Assembly: GCA_023426625.1 (NCBI GenBank)
Contig: JAFAAJ010000296.1
Coordinates: forward strand, 1 to 5,154
Length of the DNA stretch: 5,154 bases
Direction of reading: 5' to 3'
From: Bacteroidota bacterium
GTDB lineage: Bacteria > Bacteroidota > Bacteroidia > Flavobacteriales > Weeksellaceae
Shown here: in pieces, positions 1-5,154 of the stretch
Numbering within the stretch: the stretch's first letter is position 1
Layout of the letters: each line of letters starts with the position of its first letter
Made by a program: the position numbers and the translations under genes
Notes under the pieces: generated by a model
Databases searched by the model: none
What the model saw: only the letters and a program-made list of their open reading frames with translations
What the model was told of the DNA's origin: nothing

Positions 1-80
1 GGAACAGCAAGAAAAAGAAACCTGATACAGCAGTAGGATACAAAAAACCAAAGAATAAAAACTTTACAAGAAAAAAATAA
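1..80 (+). CDS. C-terminal tail of an unidentified basic protein (partial, 5' end outside window)
   Basis: Reading from base 3, an open frame gives 25 residues ending at a TAA at 78-80. The other two plus frames stop early. Ten lysines and one arginine in 25 residues, ending in a Gly-Tyr-Lys-Lys-Pro stretch and Phe-Thr-Arg-Lys-Lys, make this a disordered, nucleic-acid-binding style tail. Such tails are common on DEAD-box RNA helicases and other RNA- or ribosome-associated proteins of flavobacteria, but no catalytic domain is inside the window, so the helicase idea is only a guess. The stop is followed directly by a hairpin terminator, which supports a real gene end. It converges with the methyltransferase gene on the other strand, with 27 bases between the two stop codons. 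Confidence 0.6.
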   Translation, partial: NSKKKKPDTAVGYKKPKNKNFTRKK

Positions 81-116
81 AAAAAGAGACCTCTCAGCTG
101 AAAGGTCTTATTTTTT
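81..116. terminator. Bidirectional intrinsic terminator between convergent genes
   Basis: The six-base arms AGACCT (87-92) and AGGTCT (103-108) pair perfectly. One C/A mismatch follows, and then the inner palindrome TCAGCTGA (94-101). An A-rich run (81-85) lies on the left and a T-rich run (109-116) on the right, so both strands read a stem followed by U residues. It can end the plus-strand gene that stops at 80 and the minus-strand methyltransferase. The methyltransferase stop codon (108-110) overlaps the edge of the right arm. Confidence 0.75.
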
Positions 117-905
117 ACGCAGTACCCAGATATCCTGTTCCGGTCTGCCATTATTATTATAGGAATCTATATGGTCTAAAACTTCAAAATCTGCAAAAAG
201 TTTTTTTACAAATTCATCCGGATGAAATGCGGAATAAGTTCTGTGACCTTCTTTTACTTTTCCACGTACTACCAGTTTTCCGTTATCAAAATCTTCAATT
301 TCCTGTGGGGTAAGAATGGTTTTGAAAAAATTTCCCTGCAAAGAAAGAAGCAAAATCCCATCTTTTTTCAACACCCTGCTTAGCTCATTTTTCCAGTCGT
401 GGTGTAACTGTTCGGAAAGGTGTGTAAAGATCGAAATACCATATATAAAATCAAAAAAATCATCCTGGTAAGGCAGTTCTGCTTTAAGACCATTTAAATT
501 GAACTCTACTCCTTTGATATTTTTTTTATTCCATTCAATTGAATTTTTGTTGTAATCGGTAGCATACAGCTCACAATTTTTCGGAACTATTGACGGAAAG
601 TGGCGGATGATCCTCGCCGGTCCGCACCCCCAATCCAGGATCTTTGCATTATTGAAATCTGTATATTTTCCGGCTGTATTTACCAACCATTCAGCGGCTG
701 ATTTACCGCTGCTATAATAGCTTTCATAATTGATCTGAAAGGATTCATACATCAAATAATCCGGAGGAAAAATAAAGTCAGGATGTTTTCTGCGGAATTC
801 CTGATTTTTCTGTCTGTGTTTATTTGCATTGATCCAAAATCTGAATTTATCTGCTATAAACAGTAAATTATATTTCCTTAAAAGTTTAGACAATTTTGCT
901 TTCAT
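108..905 (-). CDS. Class I SAM-dependent methyltransferase
   Basis: The 265-residue protein is predicted to transfer a methyl group from S-adenosylmethionine to an unknown acceptor in the cytoplasm. The Rossmann-like methyltransferase core starts near residue 88. Motif I is ILDWGCGPAR (89-98), the acidic end of strand 2 is YATD (114-117), and the post-II/motif III region is FDFIYGISIFTHLSE (151-165), followed by the RVLKKDGILLLS strand (177-188). The first 75 residues are basic and then aromatic-rich (FPPDYLMYESF, 46-56), an extension probably used for substrate recognition. The ATG at 905 is preferred because it follows the TatD stop codon by one base. A longer frame from a TTG at 998 would overlap TatD by about 90 bases and adds no recognisable domain. 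The gene is last in its block and ends in the shared terminator. The acceptor could be a glycan, a lipid or a small molecule; the sequence does not decide. Confidence 0.88.
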   Translation of the reverse strand: MKAKLSKLLRKYNLLFIADKFRFWINANKHRQKNQEFRRKHPDFIFPPDYLMYESFQINYESYYSSGKSAAEWLVNTAGKYTDFNNAKILDWGCGPARIIRHFPSIVPKNCELYATDYNKNSIEWNKKNIKGVEFNLNGLKAELPYQDDFFDFIYGISIFTHLSEQLHHDWKNELSRVLKKDGILLLSLQGNFFKTILTPQEIEDFDNGKLVVRGKVKEGHRTYSAFHPDEFVKKLFADFEVLDHIDSYNNNGRPEQDIWVLRKK

Positions 906-906
906 A

Positions 907-1674
907 TTACAAAGCCTTAAACATTCTTCGGACATTTTCGGTTGTGATCCTGTCGATCTCAGAAAAGTCCATATTATAGATATTAACCAGCTTTCCAACT
1001 ACAAGATCCAGATAGGCGCTTTCATTTCGTTTTCCTCTGTGCGGAACCGGAGCAAGATACGGAGAATCTGTTTCCAGAACTATTTTATCCAAGGGAATCT
1101 CATTTAAGAACTGGTCTATTTTGCCGTTTTTAAAGGTCACTACTCCACCGATTCCTAAAATAAAATTAAGATCAATTGCATGTTTTGCCTGCTCAAGATT
1201 TCCTGAAAAACAGTGGAATATTCCACGAAGCTGAGGGTGTTTTTTTCTTTCCAATACTTCAAATACTTCATCAAAGCTTTCTCTGGTATGGATCACAACA
1301 GGTAGGTCTTTTTCAATCGCCCAATCGATCTGCCGTTCGAAAGCTTTAACCTGAATATCCAACGTTGTTTTATCCCAATACAAATCGATCCCGATCTCCC
1401 CAATTGCAGGAAAATTCCTCTGATCAAGGTAATCTTTTACAATTTCCAGCTCTTTTTCCCAGGTTTCAGGTTTCACATAACAAGGATGCAGCCCCATCAT
1501 AGAGAAAATATTCCCGGGATAATCTGCTTCCAGCTGAAGCATTTTTTCATGAGATTCTGAATCTATCGCAGGAAGATAAAACTCTGTAATTCCCTTATCT
1601 AAAGCCCTTTGAATCGCTTCCTTTCTGTCTTCATCAAATTCTTCTGCGTATAAATGGGTATGTGTATCGATCAT
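907..1674 (-). CDS. TatD-family metal-dependent hydrolase (putative DNase)
   Basis: At 255 residues this is full length for the TatD family of amidohydrolase-fold enzymes. Characterised members are Mg-dependent 3'-5' exonucleases or DNases acting in the cytoplasm. All metal-ligand motifs are visible: HTHL at the N-terminus (His5, His7), GLHP (61-64), GEIGIDLYWD with Glu93, VVIHTRES with His129, FHCFSG with His154, and ETDSPYLAPVPHRG with Asp203. The order and spacing match TatD, YcfH and YjjV. Paralogues cannot be told apart by eye, so no symbol is given. The ATG at 1674 puts the first histidine at residue 5, as usual for the family. The stop at 907-909 is one base from the methyltransferase start, implying coupled translation. 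A 71-bp spacer separates it from the GSCFA gene upstream, and no convincing promoter was seen there, so it may be co-transcribed. Confidence 0.95.
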   Translation of the reverse strand: MIDTHTHLYAEEFDEDRKEAIQRALDKGITEFYLPAIDSESHEKMLQLEADYPGNIFSMMGLHPCYVKPETWEKELEIVKDYLDQRNFPAIGEIGIDLYWDKTTLDIQVKAFERQIDWAIEKDLPVVIHTRESFDEVFEVLERKKHPQLRGIFHCFSGNLEQAKHAIDLNFILGIGGVVTFKNGKIDQFLNEIPLDKIVLETDSPYLAPVPHRGKRNESAYLDLVVGKLVNIYNMDFSEIDRITTENVRRMFKAL

Positions 1675-1745
1675 GTAATTAAAGTTTGAGTGATAAGTTA
1701 TGAATTATGAGTACCTGTTATAAAAACTTCTAACTCATATCATAA
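1675..1745. repeat. Intergenic spacer with imperfect inverted repeat (hairpin)
   Basis: The left arm at 1696-1712 (AGTTATGAATTATGAGT) and the right arm at 1733-1747 (ACTCATATCATAACT) are reverse complements except for a two-base bulge, with a 20-base loop between. The right arm runs into the GSCFA stop codon (1746-1748). A shortened direct copy, AGTTTGAGT (1683-1691), lies beside the left arm, so the spacer looks built from a degenerate TTATGA(G/A) unit. No T-run follows on the minus strand, so this is not a standard intrinsic terminator. It may be a member of a dispersed intergenic repeat family, or it may stabilise the transcript. Confidence 0.55.
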
Positions 1746-2699
1746 CTATTTAAATATTTTATGTTTTACCTTTTTTCGCTGGTCTTCAATCCTTTGGCTG
1801 AGTTTTTCTTTAAACTCGATATATTTCGGATTTTTCTCGTCATCCGTTCTATGTTCCAATGCTTTGCTGATTTTAAAGTTTTCTTTAATAAAATCTTTTG
1901 TTTCATGGGAAAAATAAGCCTTTCCAAACTTCTCAAAGATATAGTTGACTGCCTGAGAATTTGGGTGAATCATATCTTCTTTATAAAAACGATAATCCCG
2001 AAGGTCATCCATCATCATTTCATAAACCGGAAGATAAAGACAGTTTTCCATCCCTGAAATCATTTCATGAACTGCCGTGATCAGCTTTGATTTGCTTAAT
2101 TGGTTTTCTACCATTCCATCCTTCGTATGACGTACCGGAGAAACCGTAAACAGGATCTGTACATCATCCTTACAAATATCTTTAAGATTCAGGATCGTAT
2201 TGTAAACAGCATCTGCAATTTCCTGTTGGGTCAAAAGTCTTTTTTCAAAGAATTTCTGAGGGATTTTATGACAATTGGCAACCAGTTTCTTTTTAGGAAG
2301 AAATTCATAGATAAATGAAGTTCCGTAAGTAATAATTACCCAATTGGTTTCCTGCAGGAACTGATTTCCTTCCACTATTTTATCATTGATCTTTTCCAGA
2401 GTCTGATGAATGTATCTTGTATCAAAACCGGTATGATGATCCAGAGAAATATATTCATCGTCATAGGTGATCAGATCTTCTTCTGTATAAAACTCAGAAT
2501 CATGCAGCCTTTTTACCGCATTATTGATTGAATAAGGGTTGAAAATAGTCCCGAAAGGATTATTAACAGTCTGAAGCTGTCCTTTTTTAAGCAGATCCGA
2601 CATTTCCGATGCAAAACAGGACCCTATTGAAAATATTTTATCTTCAATTCCAATTTTATGCTCTGATTCTTGAATGTCTACTTCAGTCCTGAATTTCAT
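1746..2699 (-). CDS. GSCFA-domain protein (SGNH hydrolase-like, function unknown)
   Basis: The 317-residue protein carries the name-giving GSCFA motif near its start (FSIGSCFASEM, 23-33; motif 26-30). NNPFGTIFNP follows at 46-55, then TYGTSF (124-129), TVSPVRHTKDG (185-195) and a C-terminal DMIHPN (242-247). In SGNH-type esterases a serine in block I and a later Asp-x-x-His complete the active site. Ser27, Asp242 and His245 fit that layout, so an esterase or acyl/acetyl-hydrolase activity is a reasonable inference, but I know of no established substrate. No signal peptide or membrane segment is seen, so a cytoplasmic location is likely. The last 40 residues are highly charged and probably helical. 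The ATG at 2699 lies just before the conserved domain. Repeat-like spacers flank the gene on both sides, and its neighbours are the prenyl synthase upstream and TatD downstream. Confidence 0.9.
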   Translation of the reverse strand: MKFRTEVDIQESEHKIGIEDKIFSIGSCFASEMSDLLKKGQLQTVNNPFGTIFNPYSINNAVKRLHDSEFYTEEDLITYDDEYISLDHHTGFDTRYIHQTLEKINDKIVEGNQFLQETNWVIITYGTSFIYEFLPKKKLVANCHKIPQKFFEKRLLTQQEIADAVYNTILNLKDICKDDVQILFTVSPVRHTKDGMVENQLSKSKLITAVHEMISGMENCLYLPVYEMMMDDLRDYRFYKEDMIHPNSQAVNYIFEKFGKAYFSHETKDFIKENFKISKALEHRTDDEKNPKYIEFKEKLSQRIEDQRKKVKHKIFK

Positions 2700-2775
2700 A
2701 ACCAGGGTTTAAGATGTAAGATTTAGAAATCAGAACACATCAACTAAGCCCTGATTCCTAATCCTATTACCTAAA
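2700..2775. repeat. Intergenic spacer with inverted and degenerate tandem repeats
   Basis: GATTTAGAAATCAG (2720-2733) and CTGATTCCTAATC (2751-2763) are near reverse complements, with one extra T and one mismatch that becomes a G-U pair on the minus-strand RNA. A second possible pairing, CAGGGTTTAAG (2703-2713) with CTAAGCCCTG (2744-2753), shares bases with the first, so the two stems compete. From 2750 to about 2775 the plus strand reads as a degenerate 6-7 base tandem of the type CCTAATN. There is no T-run next to a stem on the minus strand and no TAnnTTTG element, so neither a terminator nor a promoter is supported. Confidence 0.5.
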
Positions 2776-3747
2776 TTAGCTTTCTCTTCTCAACAGGTAA
2801 TTAGCCAGTTCTATAAACGGTTTTTTCTTTTCTTCGGGGATATCAATTTTCTTAAGGTAGCTTTGTCCGATCTCGTTATGCTTTTCAATCAGACGTAATG
2901 CTTTTTCATCCACTTTTGTTCTTCTGAAGATCTTTTCAACACCGTATATTTTATCTATATTATCTGTCTTTTTAGAATACCAGTAATCCAGTTCCTTTCT
3001 TTCCTCTTCGGTTGCATGTTCTTTTGCCAACAGATACAGAACTGTTTTTTTATTTTCATAGATATCTCCTGCATGTTTTTTACCGAACTGCGCCTGGTTT
3101 CCGAAAACATCAAGGTAATCATCCATGATCTGGAATGCAATTCCTATGTGTTTTCCGAAATTGAATATCGCTTTCGCATCTCTGAAATTCGCTCTCGCAA
3201 TTAAAGCTCCTATCTCAAAGGAAGATGCACTCAGAACACCTGTTTTATACGTGATCATTCTGATGTAATCATCAAATGTTACATTTTCCTGAGTTTCAAA
3301 ATTGATGTCATATTGCTGACCTTCACATAATAAAAGTCCGGTGTGGGTAAAAATTCTGATACATGCCTTAAAGATCTCCGGTTCCAGATCTTCAAAGAAC
3401 TTATAGGCTTTCAGCATTAATCCGTCTCCTGAAAGAATTCCTACATTGATCCCGTGTAAAGTATGGATGGTAGGTTTGTTTCTTCTTAAAGGCGCTTCAT
3501 CCATGATATCATCATGAATAAGAGTAAAATTATGGAAAAATTCGATAGCCAGAGCAGGCTTGATTGCCTGTGCAAGATCACCTCCAAACAAATCACAAGC
3601 CATAAGAACCATGATCGGACGAAGACGTTTTCCTCCGTGCGATATGATGTAATTCATCGGTTCATAAAGTTCCACAGGCTTATCTTTAAAAGTGTACTTG
3701 TTAATGGCTTCCGCAACCATCTGCTGGTATTTGTCTAAAAATTCCAT
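2776..3747 (-). CDS. Polyprenyl diphosphate synthase (trans-isoprenyl diphosphate synthase)
   Basis: The 323-residue all-alpha enzyme condenses isopentenyl diphosphate with allylic diphosphates in the cytoplasm to make linear prenyl diphosphates. The substrate-binding GGKRLRP (38-44) is present. The first aspartate-rich motif is DDIMDEAPLRR (79-89), and the second is DDYLD within QIMDDYLDVFG (207-216). KTG (168-170) and GDIYENKKT (227-235) follow the family pattern. All catalytic Asp, Arg and Lys positions look intact. Phe74 and Thr75 lie five and four residues before the first Asp. An aromatic residue at the fifth position is known to limit chain length in short-chain enzymes such as archaeal geranylgeranyl diphosphate synthase, so a C15-C20 product is inferred rather than the C30 side chain of MK-6. 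That would suit carotenoid or general isoprenoid supply, but no carotenoid genes are nearby. The gene is first in its block, with a likely promoter just upstream and a terminator beyond that. Confidence 0.94.
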   Translation of the reverse strand: MEFLDKYQQMVAEAINKYTFKDKPVELYEPMNYIISHGGKRLRPIMVLMACDLFGGDLAQAIKPALAIEFFHNFTLIHDDIMDEAPLRRNKPTIHTLHGINVGILSGDGLMLKAYKFFEDLEPEIFKACIRIFTHTGLLLCEGQQYDINFETQENVTFDDYIRMITYKTGVLSASSFEIGALIARANFRDAKAIFNFGKHIGIAFQIMDDYLDVFGNQAQFGKKHAGDIYENKKTVLYLLAKEHATEEERKELDYWYSKKTDNIDKIYGVEKIFRRTKVDEKALRLIEKHNEIGQSYLKKIDIPEEKKKPFIELANYLLRRES

Positions 3748-3765
3748 AAAATGCTATAATTTGAA

Positions 3766-3773
3766 CAAAAATA
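3766..3773 (-). promoter_or_regulatory. Bacteroidota-type -7 promoter element for the prenyl synthase gene
   Basis: On the minus strand this reads TATTTTTG, matching the TAnnTTTG consensus used by the primary sigma factor of Bacteroidota. It lies 18 bases upstream of the ATG at 3747, so the leader would be short, about 12 bases. At the expected -33 distance only a weak TTTAC (3792-3796) is found instead of TTTG. The site sits in the only sizeable gap between a terminator and a gene start, which supports it. Confidence 0.45.
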
Positions 3774-3835
3774 CGATTTTTCAGGGGCTTTGTAAAATAA
3801 AAATAGTTAATAAAACCTAAGAACATTCAAATATA

Positions 3836-3862
3836 AAAAGCCGGAAAATTGTTCCGGCTTTT
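3836..3862. terminator. Strong bidirectional-looking intrinsic terminator
   Basis: This is a perfect 11-bp stem, AAAAGCCGGAA (3836-3846) against TTCCGGCTTTT (3852-3862), with a five-base loop. On the minus strand the GC-rich stem is followed by five T residues (3835-3839). It starts 21 bases after the stop codon of the three-segment membrane protein, whose transcript it should end. It separates that group from the prenyl synthase block. Confidence 0.9.
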
Positions 3863-3883
3863 ACATATATAGATTGAAAATTT

Positions 3884-4174
3884 TTATTTCCTGATCTTTG
3901 TTCGAGTTAAAAAGAAGTATAGTATGCTTATCAACCAGATTAGCATCAAAAACATATAAAAATAATAGTAAATACTTCCTATTCGGACTTCAAATTGTGT
4001 TATCAGCAACACCACAGTAACCATAAAAAGGATCACTATAAATGCAGCCAGCATTCTGTATCGGAAAGGAATATTGATATATTTTTTATTTTCTTTCCTT
4101 GTTTTAAATAAAATATATACAGAAATAACAGCAAATAATGATTGTATATAAGTGAAATAAGAGGGTATTTCCAT
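3884..4174 (-). CDS. Small three-span membrane protein of unknown function
   Basis: This 96-residue protein has three strongly hydrophobic stretches at about 6-23, 41-59 and 67-90. The loop between the first two (24-40) holds seven Lys/Arg, and the C-terminus is RTKIRK. By the positive-inside rule the N-terminus faces the periplasm, and the middle loop and C-terminus face the cytoplasm. The third span is rich in Tyr, Phe and Trp. I recognise no family or catalytic motif. It is a believable gene because it starts 20 bases after the GLPGLI gene stop in the same direction, has consistent membrane topology, and is followed at once by a strong terminator. It looks very AT-rich (10 G/C in the 60 bases 4081-4140), partly because of its hydrophobic codons. 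It may be the last gene of the operon with the GLPGLI protein. Confidence 0.72.
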   Translation of the reverse strand: MEIPSYFTYIQSLFAVISVYILFKTRKENKKYINIPFRYRMLAAFIVILFMVTVVLLITQFEVRIGSIYYYFYMFLMLIWLISILYFFLTRTKIRK

Positions 4175-4194
4175 ACTATTTTGCGATGCTAAAA

Positions 4195-5001
4195 TTAATC
4201 TAAAAAATTATTAATTCTTTTTATATTTCTAATTATAGCCTCTTCACTCTCTTTAGGTGGTGGTTTCCCAAAAGTCGAGATAAAAGAACTAATAGGGTCA
4301 TCAAGCATTTCTTTTCTTTTTTTATAATATTTCTCATATGTCGTATTAATCCCAAACGGTAATTTGCTAATAGGCTTTTTGACATATTTTAAACCAACCA
4401 TCGTAAAATGAAAATAGTCTTTAGAGTCATGCGCTTCCAAAATCAAACCCGGTAACCCTTTAAACGTATAAGGACCTTCTTGGATTGGAATTTTTTCAGC
4501 ATACCAAGCTGTTATAATCTTTTTCCCATAACTTCCGGTAGCTTTACGGCACGTATAGCCTTGTATAAGCTTGGTATCATTTTCAATTTCCCAAAGAATT
4601 TTGTAAGGTGATTCATAAATAAACTTGTCTCTTGCGATTTGGTTGAATACCATTACTTTTCCTTTTGAGAAATAAACTTCAGGTTTAAATTTAGCTGAAG
4701 GAATTGAAGACCCATTTATTATAATTTTACCATTAATCGGATTTTCTACACTTTTCTTAACAGAAACAATACCTAAAGAATCTGCAATAGCCTTATAACT
4801 ACTTTTAAAATATGAAGATTCTTTACTTATCAATAAAGTTGTATTTTCTTTGCTTCGGCCTTTAACGTTAGCTGTATCAATTAAAAAGACGGCTTCATAA
4901 TCAACTTGAATATAAGAGCTATCTGTCTGTTGAGAAAACAGACTATTAACAACAAATAAACAAAGAATAATATTAAATTTCATCAATAATTTCATAATCA
5001 T
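4195..5001 (-). CDS. GLPGLI-family secreted protein
   Basis: The 268-residue protein contains the family signature GLPGLI (182-187) in the context PYTFKGLPGLILEAHD, preceded by WEIENDTKLIQGYTCRKATG (137-156) and ITAWYAEKIPI (163-173). Both are typical of this Bacteroidota family, whose biochemical role is not established. The N-terminus has Lys4 and Lys8, a hydrophobic core (9-18) and a likely signal peptidase I site near SLFS/QQ (about 23). There is no lipobox, so it is probably periplasmic or outer-membrane associated. The ATG at 5001 overlaps the stop of the preceding gene as ATGA and is preferred on that ground. The in-frame ATGs at 4995 and 4983 would also leave a signal peptide. The C-terminus (220-268) is charged and less conserved in look. 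The gene is the middle one of a probable three-gene operon. Confidence 0.9.
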   Translation of the reverse strand: MIMKLLMKFNIILCLFVVNSLFSQQTDSSYIQVDYEAVFLIDTANVKGRSKENTTLLISKESSYFKSSYKAIADSLGIVSVKKSVENPINGKIIINGSSIPSAKFKPEVYFSKGKVMVFNQIARDKFIYESPYKILWEIENDTKLIQGYTCRKATGSYGKKIITAWYAEKIPIQEGPYTFKGLPGLILEAHDSKDYFHFTMVGLKYVKKPISKLPFGINTTYEKYYKKRKEMLDDPISSFISTFGKPPPKESEEAIIRNIKRINNFLD

Positions 5002-5154
5002 TGCTCATAGATACCAAAATCGCGTGCACCACAATTATATAAATTCCACAAATCACCATTTTCACGCATACACTGATAGGCATGATCTTTTGATTCCTGA
5101 TTACCCAGTTCATAACAAACGGTATCTACTGCAGTATTATTGTTACACCATGTG
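4998..5154 (-). CDS. C-terminus of an unrecognised cysteine-containing protein (partial, start outside window)
   Basis: An open minus-strand frame enters at the right edge and gives 51 residues up to a TGA at 4998-5000. Four cysteines (window residues 3, 13, 28 and 41) lie in a short polar stretch with WCNNN, VCYELG, AYQCMREN and LYNCGARDFG. Even numbers of spaced cysteines suggest two disulfides and an exported protein, but its N-terminus and any signal peptide are outside the window. The other two frames on this strand close early, and the TGA overlaps the GLPGLI start codon by the classic ATGA arrangement, so the frame is real and probably translationally coupled. I do not recognise the family. 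Confidence 0.68.
   Translation of the reverse strand, partial: TWCNNNTAVDTVCYELGNQESKDHAYQCMRENGDLWNLYNCGARDFGIYEQ

Noticed and set aside
829..1107. Plus-strand open frame of 92 codons
   Set aside because: It lies antisense across the TatD/methyltransferase junction. Both of those have clear family motifs, while this frame shows none.
1696..1747. Inverted repeat as an intrinsic terminator for the GSCFA gene
   Set aside because: The stem is AT-rich and is not followed by a T-run on the minus strand, so it is listed as a repeat.
1761..2318. Two plus-strand open frames (1761-2057 and 2100-2318)
   Set aside because: Both are antisense to the GSCFA gene. Their Phe/Ile-rich translations are what the complement of lysine-rich AT-rich coding sequence gives.
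1675..2775. Promoters in the spacers before the TatD and GSCFA genes
   Set aside because: No TAnnTTTG element with an upstream TTTG was found on the minus strand in either spacer.
2955..3204. Overlapping short frames on both strands inside the prenyl synthase gene
   Set aside because: They fall in the second Asp-rich motif region of a well-supported enzyme gene and have no recognisable features.
3514..3738. Plus-strand open frame of 74 codons
   Set aside because: It is antisense to the conserved first half of the prenyl synthase, with no motif and no promoter seen.
1..5154. CRISPR array, tRNA, rRNA, insertion sequence or attachment site
   Set aside because: No regularly spaced repeats, cloverleaf-like sequences, transposase motifs or terminal inverted repeats were seen by reading. 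Nearly all the sequence is accounted for by genes and short spacers.

Overview
The window looks like chromosomal DNA of a member of Bacteroidota, most likely a flavobacterium of the Chryseobacterium group. The evidence is the AT-rich composition, a GLPGLI-family protein (a family typical of this phylum), a GSCFA-domain protein, a TAnnTTTG-type promoter element, start codons without clear Shine-Dalgarno sequences, and AT-rich repeat-like spacers. The genus is an inference from style and not from a marker gene.

Layout, left to right. Bases 1-80 hold the lysine-rich C-terminal tail of a plus-strand gene. It converges on a minus-strand gene block, and the two sides share a bidirectional terminator at about 81-116. 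All remaining genes are on the minus strand, so transcription runs right to left. From 3747 down to 108 these are a polyprenyl diphosphate synthase, a GSCFA-domain (SGNH-like) protein, a TatD-family metal-dependent hydrolase and a class I SAM-dependent methyltransferase. TatD and the methyltransferase are separated by one base and are probably translationally coupled. The spacers on both sides of the GSCFA gene (71 and 76 bp) hold imperfect inverted repeats and degenerate short tandem repeats.

A perfect 11-bp hairpin at 3836-3862 separates this block from a second minus-strand group upstream: the C-terminus of an unrecognised cysteine-containing protein (cut by the window edge), a secreted GLPGLI-family protein joined to it by an ATGA stop/start overlap, and a 96-residue protein with three predicted membrane segments 20 bp further on. 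This second group looks more AT-rich in the stretches counted by hand and appears to encode envelope or secreted proteins of unknown role.

The left block is ordinary housekeeping or accessory metabolism: isoprenoid chain synthesis, a TatD nuclease and a small-molecule or glycan-type methyltransferase. No mobile element, CRISPR array, tRNA or rRNA was seen. The least explained part is the right-hand envelope group. I do not see proof of a novel system there, only a coupled cassette of uncharacterised proteins.
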